A stretch of 64,000 nucleotides of DNA. Source: Modestobacter caceresii (lineage in GTDB: Bacteria > Actinomycetota > Actinomycetes > Mycobacteriales > Geodermatophilaceae). The notes beneath the pieces are model-generated. The model saw only the letters and a program-made list of their open reading frames with translations, was not told the origin of the DNA and did no database searches. The DNA lies in NCBI RefSeq assembly GCF_000761485.1, contig NZ_JPMX01000008.1, positions 17,902 to 81,901 of the forward strand, read 5' to 3'. This document shows, piece after piece, positions 18,751-28,613 of this stretch. Numbering within the stretch: the stretch's first letter is position 1; each line of letters begins with the position of its first letter. A program made the position numbers and the translations under genes.

Positions 18751-19089
18751 TCACGACGACGGCCGGTCCGCCACCACCCAGGACGCCGCGGCGGCGACCA
18801 CCGTCACCAGCCCGACCGCCAGCCAGGCCGGCCAGCCGACGCCGATCGCCAGCACGTGCGCCAGGACGAAGGCGGCCACGTAGCCGACCGCCAGCGCGGC
18901 GGCGATCGCCGGCCCGCGACGGCGGTACCAGAGCCACCCGGCGGCCAGGCCGCCCACGGCGAACACGACGCCGCCGAGCGCCCGCACGCCGGTGCCCTGG
19001 GCCACGCCGAACCCGGCGGCCAGTCCGACGGCCACCGCGACGGCCGACGGGAAGCGGGTCTGCACGCGACTGAGGGTCGAGGTCGACAT
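18751..19089 (-). CDS. small three- to four-helix membrane protein
   Basis: The 112-aa protein is mainly hydrophobic: helices at about 14-34, 37-54, 60-82 and 87-107, with one basic loop (WYRRRGP). ATG 19089 starts MSTSTLSRVQTRFPS. I do not recognise the family. It stands alone, divergent from the GGDEF-EAL gene, and ends 200 bases before typA's start region. A real gene is supported by consistent third-position GC and the clean membrane topology. Confidence 0.65.
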   Translation of the reverse strand: MSTSTLSRVQTRFPSAVAVAVGLAAGFGVAQGTGVRALGGVVFAVGGLAAGWLWYRRRGPAIAAALAVGYVAAFVLAHVLAIGVGWPAWLAVGLVTVVAAAASWVVADRPSS

Positions 19090-19275
19090 GTCGCCCAGTG
19101 TCCCAGCGTCCGTGGGCCGGTGGGATCGGTCCCGGGCGGCGGCGACCGTCGCCGCCGTGGGCCGGGTCGAGGCCACGACGGCACTGTCGTGCGGGAGCAG
19201 TGGAGTCCCGCTGCCGACCCGTGGGTTCCCTTCGGCGGCCGGGCGCAGCGCGGGCTGATCGGTGATCCTGGGCGG

Positions 19276-19314
19276 TACGGTTCGCCGTCCGAGTCCGTCG
19301 GACGGTGCGAGGAG
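19276..19314 (+). promoter_or_regulatory. -10 box, leader hairpin and ribosome site of the GGDEF-EAL gene
   Basis: TACGGT at 19276-19281 is a plausible -10. Next is a hairpin of CCGTCCGA (19285-19292) with TCGGACGG (19298-19305), then GAGGAG at 19309-19314, six bases before ATG 19321. The stem ends 3 bases before the ribosome-binding site, so it might influence translation. Confidence 0.4.
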
Positions 19315-19320
19315 TCGCCG

Positions 19321-21435
19321 ATGACCCAGCACGCCGGGCCACCACCGTGGGTGGCCGAGGGGTCCTGGCGCGCGCGGACGACGGAGGCGCTGACCTCGAT
19401 CAGCGAGGCGGTCTGCTTCCTGGACGCCGAGTACCGCTACACCTGGGTCAACGCCGCCGCCGAGCGGCTGCTGGAGCGGACGGCCGCCGAGCTCGTCGGC
19501 CAGGTGCTGTGGACGCAGTTCCCGGACCGGCCCGGTGCCGCGTGGCAGGAGTCGGTCCGCCGGGCCCGGGCGACGGGTGAGAGCCAGCAGCTGGAGTTCT
19601 TCTACGAGCCGCTGGACCGGTGGTTCGAGGTGCGCACCTACCCCGTCCTCGACGACCTGGTCCTGTTCTTCCGCGACGTGCACGAACGTCGCACCCTGGA
19701 CGAGGAGCGGGCCGCGGAGTCCTCGCTGGTCCGGGCGGTGCTCAACGCACTGCCGGCCCGCACGGCCATCCTCGACGGCGACGGGACGATCCTGACCACC
19801 AACGCGGCCTGGGCCCTGGGGACGACGACGGCGGGGCGGCCGGGCGCATGCCAGACCGGTGACGACTACCTGGCCGCCTGCCGCGCGCTGGCCGCCACGG
19901 GCGACCCCGACGCCCGGATCGCGGTCGAGGGCCTGGAGGCGGTGCTGGCGCGGCGGGCGCCGTCCTTCTCCTTCGACTACTGCCCGCCACCCGCCGCCGG
20001 TACCGCACCGCCCGGCAGCTGGTGGCACCTGCAGGCCTTCCCGGTGGACGGCAGACCGGGCCTCGTCGTCACCCACACCGACATCACCGACCGGGTGCGC
20101 GCGGAACAGCAGGCCGCCTGGCAGGCCCGCCACGACCACCTCACCGAGCTGCCCAACCGGGCAGCCCTGCACGAGACGATCGCCGGGGCGCTGGCCGAGG
20201 ACGGCGGCCCGGTGACCGTCCTGTACCTGGACGTCGACGGGTTCAAGCAGGTCAACGACTCGCTCGGGCACTCGGTCGGCGACCTGCTGCTGCAGGAGCT
20301 GGCGGCGCGGCTGTCGCGGCGGACCCGCGCCACGGACGTGGTCGGCCGGCTCGGCGGCGACGAGTTCGTCGTCGTCGCCCGCGACTGCGACGCCCCGGCC
20401 GGGGAGCTGCTGGCCCGGCGGTTCCGCGCGGTCTTCGACGACCCCTTCGAGCTCGCCGGGACCCGGCTGTCGCTGACCGCCAGCATCGGGACGGCCACCT
20501 CCGACCCGGCGCACACCGGGCCCGAGGACCTGCTCCGGGACGCCGACGCCGCGATGTACGCCGCCAAGTCCGACGGCCGGGACCAGCACCTGCACTTCAC
20601 CCCGGCCCTGCGCGCGAGCCTGGAGGACCGGTGGCAGGTCGTCAGCCACCTGCGGAACGCGGCAGCGCTGGACCAGCTGACCGTGTGCTGGCAGCCGGTG
20701 GTGCACCTGCCCAGCGGCGACGTGACCGGGTGCGAGGCGCTCCTGCGATGGGACCACCCGCACCGCGGCCGACTCGAGCCCACCGGGTTCGTCCCGATCG
20801 CCGAGGAGACCGGGGTGATCGTGCCGATCACCCGCTGGCTGCTGCGGACGGCGATCGACCAGGCCGAGGTGTGGCAGGCCCAGGGCCACCAGCTGGCCGT
20901 GGCGGTCAACGTGAGCGCCGTCCACCTCTCCGCCGGGACACTGGTCGACGACGTCCTCGAGGCGCTGGCCGCGCGGGACCTGGACCCGGGGAGCCTGGTG
21001 CTGGAGCTGACCGAGACGGCGCTGGCGCGCGATCCCGAGCACGCGGTGGCCCAGTTCCGTGCACTGCGCGGCCACGGCGTCCGGATCGCCATCGACGACT
21101 TCGGAGCCGGGTACAGCTCCCTGGCGGCGGTGGCCTCGCTGCCCGCGGACGTGCTCAAGGTGGACCGCGCGCTCGTCGCCGGCCCCCTGCCGGCCGCCGC
21201 CACGGTTCCCGAGGCGCTCCTCGGCGCGGTCGCCGCCCTGGGCGCGGCGCTGGAGATGGCTGTGCTCGCCGAAGGGGTGGAGACCGCCGAGCAACTGGAG
21301 CTGGCCCGCCGGGTGGGGTGCACCTACGCCCAGGGCCACCACATCTCCCCGCCGGTGACCGGCGAGCGGCTGGGTGCACTGCTCGCCGAGGGCCGGCGAC
21401 AGAGCGGGCACCAGCGCCTGCCCGACCACACCTGA
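19321..21435 (+). CDS. PAS-PAS-GGDEF-EAL cyclic-di-GMP enzyme
   Basis: The 704-aa protein has two PAS-like sensor domains (about residues 20-120 and 130-255), a GGDEF domain (LGGDEFV at about 344) and an EAL domain (CEALLRW at about 471). GGDEF keeps the catalytic motif and DADAAMYAAK; EAL keeps NVSAVHL, ELTET, DDFGAGYSS, LKVDRAL and AEGVET. Both synthesis and hydrolysis of c-di-GMP therefore look possible. No membrane segment is seen, so it senses a cytoplasmic signal. It is monocistronic, closed by a strong hairpin. Confidence 0.95.
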   Translation: MTQHAGPPPWVAEGSWRARTTEALTSISEAVCFLDAEYRYTWVNAAAERLLERTAAELVGQVLWTQFPDRPGAAWQESVRRARATGESQQLEFFYEPLDRWFEVRTYPVLDDLVLFFRDVHERRTLDEERAAESSLVRAVLNALPARTAILDGDGTILTTNAAWALGTTTAGRPGACQTGDDYLAACRALAATGDPDARIAVEGLEAVLARRAPSFSFDYCPPPAAGTAPPGSWWHLQAFPVDGRPGLVVTHTDITDRVRAEQQAAWQARHDHLTELPNRAALHETIAGALAEDGGPVTVLYLDVDGFKQVNDSLGHSVGDLLLQELAARLSRRTRATDVVGRLGGDEFVVVARDCDAPAGELLARRFRAVFDDPFELAGTRLSLTASIGTATSDPAHTGPEDLLRDADAAMYAAKSDGRDQHLHFTPALRASLEDRWQVVSHLRNAAALDQLTVCWQPVVHLPSGDVTGCEALLRWDHPHRGRLEPTGFVPIAEETGVIVPITRWLLRTAIDQAEVWQAQGHQLAVAVNVSAVHLSAGTLVDDVLEALAARDLDPGSLVLELTETALARDPEHAVAQFRALRGHGVRIAIDDFGAGYSSLAAVASLPADVLKVDRALVAGPLPAAATVPEALLGAVAALGAALEMAVLAEGVETAEQLELARRVGCTYAQGHHISPPVTGERLGALLAEGRRQSGHQRLPDHT

Positions 21436-21440
21436 GACGC

Positions 21441-21476
21441 AGCAGAGCTCCCACCCGACCGGGTGGGAGCTCTGCT
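21441..21476. terminator. bidirectional terminator hairpin
   Basis: A perfect 16-bp stem, AGCAGAGCTCCCACCC (21441-21456) and its complement at 21461-21476, closes on a GACC loop. It lies between the convergent GGDEF-EAL and YceI genes and can serve both. Confidence 0.8.
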
Positions 21477-21510
21477 GTCAGGGTCGTCCTCAGGAGGACG
21501 GGGTCCTTGC

Positions 21511-22068
21511 TCAGGCGGTGCGGAGCACGCCCTCGATCTCCAGCTCGACCTCGATCTTGTCGCCGACGACGACGCCGCCGCCGTCCATCGGCATGTCGAT
21601 GTCCACGCCGAACTCCTTGCGGGAGATGGAGGTCTTGCCGGAGAAGCCGGCGCGCGTGCCGCCGTAGGCGTCCGGGCCGAAGCCGTTGAGCTCCAGGGCC
21701 AGGGTGACCGGCTTGGTGATGCCCTTGATCGTCAGGTCGCCCTCGACGACCCAGTCCTCACCCTTGTTGCGCACGCCGGTGGAGCGGAACTCCATGACCG
21801 TGTGGTTGCCGACGTCGAAGAAGTCCGCGGACTTGATGTGCGCGTCGCGCTGCTCCTGGCGGGTGTCGATCGAGTCCATGTCGATCTTCGCGTGCACCGC
21901 GGACTGCGACGGGTCCTCGGCGGTGACGATCTCGCCGGAGAACTCGCGGAAGTAGCCGCGGACCTTGCTGACCATCATGTGGCGGACCGAGAAGCCCACC
22001 GTGGAGTGGGAGGCGTCGATGTCCCACGTGCCGACGACGTAGCCGGGGATCTGGGTGGTGCTGGCCAT
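21511..22068 (-). CDS. YceI-family (lipocalin-like) protein, cytoplasmic form
   Basis: The 185-aa protein contains GTWDIDASHSTVGFSVRHM (about residues 13-31), FFDVGNHTVMEFRST, and LTIKGITKPVTL, the standard YceI sequence of a long beta-barrel that binds isoprenoid chains. No signal peptide is present, unlike E. coli YceI, so it stays in the cytoplasm. It is divergent from a MarR regulator with two repeats between them, an arrangement common in actinobacteria, which suggests control by that MarR protein. Confidence 0.93.
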   Translation of the reverse strand: MASTTQIPGYVVGTWDIDASHSTVGFSVRHMMVSKVRGYFREFSGEIVTAEDPSQSAVHAKIDMDSIDTRQEQRDAHIKSADFFDVGNHTVMEFRSTGVRNKGEDWVVEGDLTIKGITKPVTLALELNGFGPDAYGGTRAGFSGKTSISRKEFGVDIDMPMDGGGVVVGDKIEVELEIEGVLRTA

Positions 22069-22084
22069 GGTGACCTCCGAGTGG

Positions 22085-22135
22085 TTGAGCGTTTGACTGC
22101 CTGCGTCCTGCGGTAGCGTAGTTGAATGCTTGAGT
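22085..22135. promoter_or_regulatory. paired operator-like repeats between yceI and marR genes
   Basis: TTGAGCGTTTGACT (22085-22098) and TTGAATGCTTGAGT (22122-22135) share TTGA-2-G-1-TTGA-1-T. Their starts are 37 bp apart. They flank the likely promoters of both divergent genes, as expected for binding sites of the MarR protein. Confidence 0.5.
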
Positions 22136-22157
22136 ATTCCGCCAGTACCCTCGCACC

Positions 22158-22664
22158 ATGACGAGTGACGTGTCCCCCGCGGCGCGGGCTGTCCCGGTCC
22201 CGCCGGCCGCGACGCGCTGGCTGGACGCCGAGGAACAGCGCGCCTGGCGCGCCTGGCTGTACAGCTGGATGCTGCTCGACGACCGGCTCGACCGCGAGCT
22301 GACCCGGGAGACGGGCATCTCGCACGCCTACTACGAGATCCTCGTCCAGCTGTCGGAGACCGAGGGCCGGCAACTGCGGATGAGCCAGCTCGCCGAACGC
22401 TGCCTGTCCTCCCGCAGCCGGCTCTCCCACGCGGTCTCCCGGCTCGAGGAACGCGGGTGGGTCCGCCGGCAGGTCTGCCCCGAGGACGGGCGTGGGCAGC
22501 TCGCCGTCCTCACCGACGAGGGGTTCGCGGCGCTGGAGGGTGCCGCCCCGGTGCACGTGGAGAGCGTGCGCAGCCACCTGTTCGACCAGCTCAGCCCGGA
22601 GCAGGTCGCCGCGATGCAGGACATCGGCGAGACCCTGCTGCGCCACCTGAACGACGAGGCGTAG
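22158..22664 (+). CDS. MarR-family transcriptional regulator
   Basis: The 168-aa protein shows the MarR winged helix: ILVQLSETEGRQLRMSQLAE, then RSRLSHAVSRLEERGWV as recognition helix and wing, then RQVCPEDGRGQLAVLTDEG. Flanking helices (WLYSWMLLDDRLDRELTRE and the C-terminal HLNDEA) form the dimer interface. It is divergent from the YceI gene and probably represses that gene and itself through the repeats at 22085-22135. The gene is followed directly by a 54-bp palindrome. The ligand is unknown. Confidence 0.92.
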   Translation: MTSDVSPAARAVPVPPAATRWLDAEEQRAWRAWLYSWMLLDDRLDRELTRETGISHAYYEILVQLSETEGRQLRMSQLAERCLSSRSRLSHAVSRLEERGWVRRQVCPEDGRGQLAVLTDEGFAALEGAAPVHVESVRSHLFDQLSPEQVAAMQDIGETLLRHLNDEA

Positions 22665-22670
22665 CCGCCC

Positions 22671-22724
22671 GAGTGACAGCTCAGCGGGCTTCCCGGGCCG
22701 GGGAAGCCCGCTGGGCTGTCACTC
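22671..22724. repeat. 54-bp palindrome, copy 1, downstream of marR
   Basis: GAGTGACAG at the left pairs with CTGTCACTC at the right; inside, AGCGGGCTTCCC pairs with GGGAAGCCCGCT around a GGGCCG loop, 24 paired bases in all. It starts 7 bases after the MarR stop. Copy 2 (23645-23698) is nearly identical, and the two enclose the DUF559-type gene. It could act as a terminator, but the sequence conservation between copies is more than a terminator needs. Confidence 0.75.
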
Positions 22725-22778
22725 ACCGGCTGTGGACGGCGGCAACGGCGACCTGCCCGGCTGCGGCAGGGTGCGGCG

Positions 22779-23650
22779 GTGCCCCGCCCGACCCGACGTC
22801 CCGAGCGACTCCGCGGCCGCGTCTTCCGCGGCACGGCAGCCGTCCGCAGCGGACTGCTCACCCCGGACGACCTCCGCAGTGCCGCCTGGGTGCGACTGTT
22901 CCCCGACGTCTACGCCGACGCCGCCCTCGACCTCACCCACACGGTGCGCGCGCAGGCGGTGGGCCGGCTGCTGCTCCCGCACGGCGTCGTCTCCGGGGGC
23001 AGCGCCGCGGTGCTCTGGGGACTGACCGACCTCGCCCGACCGGAGGACGACGTGGAGGTGACCGTCGCACCCGGGACGCCCCGCGGCGCCGCTCCCGGGA
23101 TGGCGGTGCGCCGCCGCGTCCTCCCCGGAGAGCGGGTGCGTCCCGTCGAGGGAGTCCGCGCGACCGCGCCGGAGACGACCGCGCTGGAGCTCGCCGGACG
23201 CTCCCCCTCGACGACGGCGTCGTCCTGCTGGACCGGTTCGTGGCGGCGCGGACCACCACGCTGGCGACCCTGCGGCTGACGGCCGCCGAGCTGACCGGCC
23301 GCGGGTGCCGCCGGGCCCGGACGGCGTGCGCTCTCGCCGACGGCCTGGCCGCCTCCCCGCCGGAGACCCGGCTCCGGCTCTTGCTCGGCCGGTCGTCGCT
23401 GCCGCCGCCGGTGGCCCAGCACGTCGTCCGGCACGGCGGGGTCTTCCTGGCGCGGGTCGACTTCGCCTGGCCGGAGCGCCGCATCGCACTGGAGTACGAG
23501 GGCGCGTGGCACACCACCCGGGTCGCCGCGGACCGCCGGCGGATCGAGTCCCTCCAGGCGGCCGGCTGGCGGGTCCTGTTCGTCACCGCAGCGGACCTGC
23601 ACTCCCCCGCCGAGCTGCTCGCGAGGATCGCCGCCGCACTCAGCGAGTGA
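22779..23650 (+). pseudogene. DUF559/AbiEi-like gene broken by a -1 frameshift
   Basis: The N-terminal part (RVFRGTAAVRSGLLTPDDLR, then WVRLFPDVYADAALD) resembles the winged-helix start of AbiEi-type antitoxins and the many actinobacterial 'type IV TA AbiEi/DUF559' proteins. The C-terminal part is in another frame and has VDFAWPERRIALEYEGAWH and RRIESLQAAGWRVL, the Vsr-like endonuclease fold of DUF559. The join is near 23199-23205, at CGCTCCCCCTCG: one missing C restores RLPLDDGVVLLDRF. Both halves keep coding character, so the break is recent or a read error in a C-run. GTG 22779 is the likely start. Flanked by palindromes. Confidence 0.75.
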
Positions 23651-23698
23651 CAGCACAGCGGGCTTCCCGGGTCGGGGAAGCCCGCTGAGCTGTCAGTC
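23645..23698. repeat. 54-bp palindrome, copy 2, at the end of the DUF559-type gene
   Basis: The same layout as copy 1: GAGTGACAG left arm, the AGCGGGCTTCCC / GGGAAGCCCGCT inner stem, and loop GGGTCG. The right arm is CTGTCAGTC, with one mismatch. The stop codon of the DUF559-type frame (TGA, 23648-23650) lies inside the left arm, so gene and palindrome are joined. Confidence 0.75.
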
Positions 23699-23744
23699 AC
23701 CGCGCCCTGACCGCGGGCGGGCCGGTGGCCCGCCCGCGGCTGCG

Positions 23745-24905
23745 TCAGGCGGCCGGGGCCAGCTCGACGTCCGCGTCCAGGAAGAGGTCGCGGGTGAGCA
23801 CGCCGGTGTCCGGGTTGTCGGTGAAGATCCCGTCCACGCCGGCCGCCCAGAACGCCAGCTGCTCCTCCAGCGCCCGGCCGTAGGCCGCCGGGTCGGTCCC
23901 CTCGTCGAGCTCGGCCGGCAGGAACTCGTTCTCGTTGCGGAACGTGTACGGGTGCACCAGCAGGTCAACGGCGTGGGCGTCCGCGACGAAGGACGTCGGC
24001 TCCCCCAGCGTCCCGTCCTCGGCCAGCGGGATCACCTGCGACTTCTCCGGGCCCACCCCGTCGGCGTACCGGGAGATCACGGCCAGCCCGACCGCGGTGG
24101 ACAGGTCGGCGTAGGTGTACGGCAGGCCCGCGGCGACCAGGTCGGCCGGGGCGCCACTGGCCGACAGCAGCTGCACCAGCGGCACCTTCACCCCGGCGGC
24201 GTCCAGCTCCCGGAGGTTCGTCGTCTCGAACGACTGCAGGAACACCGGGGAACGGCGCCGGTCCAGGTCCGCCTCGCGCAGGTCGGCCACCAGCGGCTCC
24301 TCGAGCGAGAGCCCGATCCCGTCGAAGTAGGTGGGGTGCTTGGTCTCGATGTAGGCACCGATCTCCCGGCGCAGCTCACGGCTGAGGTCCGCGCGCAGCT
24401 GGAGGAACTCGTCCAGCGTCGGCACCGCGAACAGCCCGTCGTAGAGGGTGTTCTCCTCCCGCAGCTCGGGCAGCCGCTCGACCGCGCGCAGCGTCTGCAG
24501 CTCCGCCAGCGTGAAGTCCTCGGTGAACCAGCCGGTCAGCTCCACCCCGTCGATCGTCTTGGTCGTCTGCCGGTCGGCGAACTCCGGGCGGTCGGCCACG
24601 TCGGTGGTGCCGGAGATCTCGTTCTCGTGCCGGCAGACCAGCACCGCGTCGGCGGTGCTGACCGCGTCGCACTCGATGTAGTCCGCGCCCATCCGGGCGG
24701 CCAGCTCGTAGGAGGCCAGCGTGTGCTCCGGCCGGTAGCCGGAGGCGCCGCGGTGACCGATGACCAGCAGGTCCTCGGCGGGATCGACTCCGTGGTCGGC
24801 ACCGCTCGGCGGAGTGGCCGAGGACGCCGGGGCGACCACCAGGGACAGCAGGACGGCGAGCAGCGCTGTCAGCACAGCGGCGGACAGCCGGGACGTACGG
24901 CTCAT
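23745..24905 (-). CDS. secreted glycerophosphodiester phosphodiesterase
   Basis: The 386-aa protein has a signal peptide (AAVLTALLAVLLSLVVAPASS) and a full GDPD TIM barrel. LLVIGHRGASGYRPEHTLASY supplies the conserved HRG and PEHT with the general acid/base histidine and the metal-binding Glu; YIECDA follows with Glu and Asp, and GAYIETKHP and GIFTDNPD mark later strands. It should release alcohols from deacylated phospholipids or teichoic-type polymers outside the cell. ATG 24905 has GGGAG upstream and is preferred to GTG 24917. It is monocistronic. Confidence 0.93.
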   Translation of the reverse strand: MSRTSRLSAAVLTALLAVLLSLVVAPASSATPPSGADHGVDPAEDLLVIGHRGASGYRPEHTLASYELAARMGADYIECDAVSTADAVLVCRHENEISGTTDVADRPEFADRQTTKTIDGVELTGWFTEDFTLAELQTLRAVERLPELREENTLYDGLFAVPTLDEFLQLRADLSRELRREIGAYIETKHPTYFDGIGLSLEEPLVADLREADLDRRRSPVFLQSFETTNLRELDAAGVKVPLVQLLSASGAPADLVAAGLPYTYADLSTAVGLAVISRYADGVGPEKSQVIPLAEDGTLGEPTSFVADAHAVDLLVHPYTFRNENEFLPAELDEGTDPAAYGRALEEQLAFWAAGVDGIFTDNPDTGVLTRDLFLDADVELAPAA

Positions 24906-25077
24906 CGGGACTCCCACGGGCTCGGACGGCGACCCTCGCCGACGGCCCGCCCGTCAGCACAGTGGGACCACAGCCCCCGCACAGGCAATGCCCGGCGAAC
25001 AACGGGTGAAGCCCACCACCGTCCACGGCGGGTCGCCCGGCGGGTCGCGTCAGCGGGTCACCGCCGCGCCCGGGGAC

Positions 25078-25842
25078 TCACTCCCCGCGCCACACCGGGG
25101 CGCGCTTCTCGGCGAAGGCGCGAGCGCCCTCCAGTGCGTCGGCCGAGCCGAACACCTGGTCGGCCAGCTCCCGCTGGGCCTCGAGCGCGGCCCTGTCGGT
25201 CCAGCCGACCGACCCGGCGATCAGCTGCTTGCTGGCCCGGACCCCGAGCGGGCCGTTGACCGCGATCCGCGCGGCCAGCTCCCGCGCCCCGGCCAGCGCA
25301 CCCCCGGGCTCGGTGAGGACGTTGACCAGCCCGAACCGGTGCGCCTCCTCGGCGGGCAGCGGGTCACCGGTCAGCGCCATCTCCATCGCGCGCTGGTAGG
25401 GCAGCGCCTTGGCCAGTCGGAGCACCCCACCGCCGGCGGCGAACAGCCCGCGCTTGACCTCCGGGATGCCGAACCGGGCGTCCCGGGCGGCCACCACCAG
25501 GTCGGCGGAGAGCGCCAGCTCGCAGCCGCCGGCCAGCGCCCAGCCCTCGACCGCGGCGATCAGCGGCTTGGCCGGCGGCGCCTCGGTGAGCCCGGCGAAC
25601 CCGCGGCCCTCGATCCGCGGGCGCTCGCCGCGGGCGAAGGCCTTGAGGTCCATGCCCGCGCAAAAGGTCCCGCCGGCGCCGGTCAGCACCAGGACGGCGA
25701 CGTCGTCGCGGGCCTCGAACTCGTCGATCGCGGCCGCCAGGGCCTCGGTCGTCGCCAGGTCGACGGCGTTCTTCGCCGCCGGCCGGTTCAGGGTCAGCAC
25801 CCCGACCCCGTCAGTCACCTCGGTGAGCACTGGTGCGGTCAT
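25078..25842 (-). CDS. enoyl-CoA hydratase/isomerase family protein
   Basis: The 254-aa crotonase-fold protein has GGTFCAGMDLKAF (oxyanion hole 1), VEGWALAGGCELALSADLVVA (oxyanion hole 2) and FGIPEVKRGLFAAGGG. At the position of the second catalytic Glu of mitochondrial hydratases there is Glu in PEVKRG; the first is not clearly conserved, so hydratase versus isomerase cannot be settled. ATG 25842 follows GAGAGGGCA. It starts 29 bases after the patatin stop on the same strand, so the two form a lipid-related transcript. Confidence 0.9.
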   Translation of the reverse strand: MTAPVLTEVTDGVGVLTLNRPAAKNAVDLATTEALAAAIDEFEARDDVAVLVLTGAGGTFCAGMDLKAFARGERPRIEGRGFAGLTEAPPAKPLIAAVEGWALAGGCELALSADLVVAARDARFGIPEVKRGLFAAGGGVLRLAKALPYQRAMEMALTGDPLPAEEAHRFGLVNVLTEPGGALAGARELAARIAVNGPLGVRASKQLIAGSVGWTDRAALEAQRELADQVFGSADALEGARAFAEKRAPVWRGE

Positions 25843-25871
25843 GGACTGCCCTCTCGTCCGGTCGGCATGGG

Positions 25872-26726
25872 TCAGCCCTGCCACACGTCGGCGACCCGGG
25901 CGGCGACGCTCGCCGCCTGGGCGCGCCCGGCCCGGGCCGATGGCGCGCGGGCGGCGGGGTCGAGCACGTTCTTGCCGATGGCGGCCCGGCTCGCCGCGTC
26001 CGGGGAGACGACGGCGACCCGGCTGACCAGGCCGGTGACCTGGGCGTCGACGCTGGCCATCGGGCCGGTGCCGCGCGGCAGGGGAGCGATCACCACGATC
26101 CGGTCGTAGGCGGCGGCCAGGTCGGCGTTGGCCGTGGAGCGCATGCCGCCGTCCATGTAGCGCTTGTCGCCGACGGTCACTGGCGGGTAGACGCCCGGGA
26201 CGGCGCAGCTGGCGCCCACGGCGGTGACCAGGTCGACCCCGGACTTCCGGGTGAAGGTGGTGAACTCACCGTCGGCGGTGTCGATCGCGGTGACCACCAG
26301 CGGCCGGTCGGGCCACTGCGCCCCGGCGAGCCGGGACTCGATCGCGGCCCGGCGCTCCTCCTCCGACGGCGTCCGGCCGGTGTCGGCGGCGGTGCGCGCC
26401 AGCTGCCCGATCCGGCGGCGGAAGGCCACGTCGTCGCGGCGGGCCAGCAGCATGGCCAGCCCGTAGCGGGCCAGCGTGCCGCGGCCCAGCCGGGAGGCGC
26501 GCTCGTTCGGACCGACCGGCTCCAGCTGTCGCGCGTGCAACGACTCGACGTCGGCGCCGGTGGTGAGCAGGGCGCCGACCACCGAGCCGGCCGAGGTGCC
26601 GACGACGAGGTCGGCCGTGCTCAGGTCGATGCCGGCCTCGGCGAGCCCGGCGACGACCCCGATCTCCCAGGCGATGCCGGTGATGCCGCCGCCACCGAGG
26701 ACCAGGGCCGTGCGCTGAGAGCTCAT
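25872..26726 (-). CDS. patatin-like phospholipase
   Basis: The 284-aa protein has the oxyanion motif LVLGGGGITGIAWE (residues 8-21), the nucleophile elbow VVGTSAGSVVGA with Ser, and the catalytic aspartate in RYMDGGM near residue 198. This is a complete Ser-Asp dyad of patatin-type acyl hydrolases. No signal peptide is present, so it acts on membrane or storage lipids from the cytoplasmic side. It is divergent from the acyl-CoA synthetase, sharing a palindrome, and precedes the enoyl-CoA hydratase. Release and activation of fatty acids is a plausible joint role. Confidence 0.92.
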   Translation of the reverse strand: MSSQRTALVLGGGGITGIAWEIGVVAGLAEAGIDLSTADLVVGTSAGSVVGALLTTGADVESLHARQLEPVGPNERASRLGRGTLARYGLAMLLARRDDVAFRRRIGQLARTAADTGRTPSEEERRAAIESRLAGAQWPDRPLVVTAIDTADGEFTTFTRKSGVDLVTAVGASCAVPGVYPPVTVGDKRYMDGGMRSTANADLAAAYDRIVVIAPLPRGTGPMASVDAQVTGLVSRVAVVSPDAASRAAIGKNVLDPAARAPSARAGRAQAASVAARVADVWQG

Positions 26727-26764
26727 CAGGCCATCCTGACGCACGATGTCGGTCTCGACGCGGA

Positions 26765-26782
26765 GGGTGACGTACGCCACCC
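26765..26782. promoter_or_regulatory. palindromic operator candidate between patatin and acyl-CoA synthetase genes
   Basis: GGGTGACGTACGCCACCC is an 18-bp inverted repeat with one imperfect pair on each side of the central GTAC. It is 39 bp from the patatin ATG and 38 bp from the synthetase ATG, the middle of the divergent region. The size and symmetry resemble TetR-type fatty-acid operators; no regulator gene lies next to it. Confidence 0.5.
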
Positions 26783-26819
26783 TGGGCCCCGGCAACGACG
26801 CTGCGCGGGAGGACGACGG

Positions 26820-28613
<1,794 letters not shown>

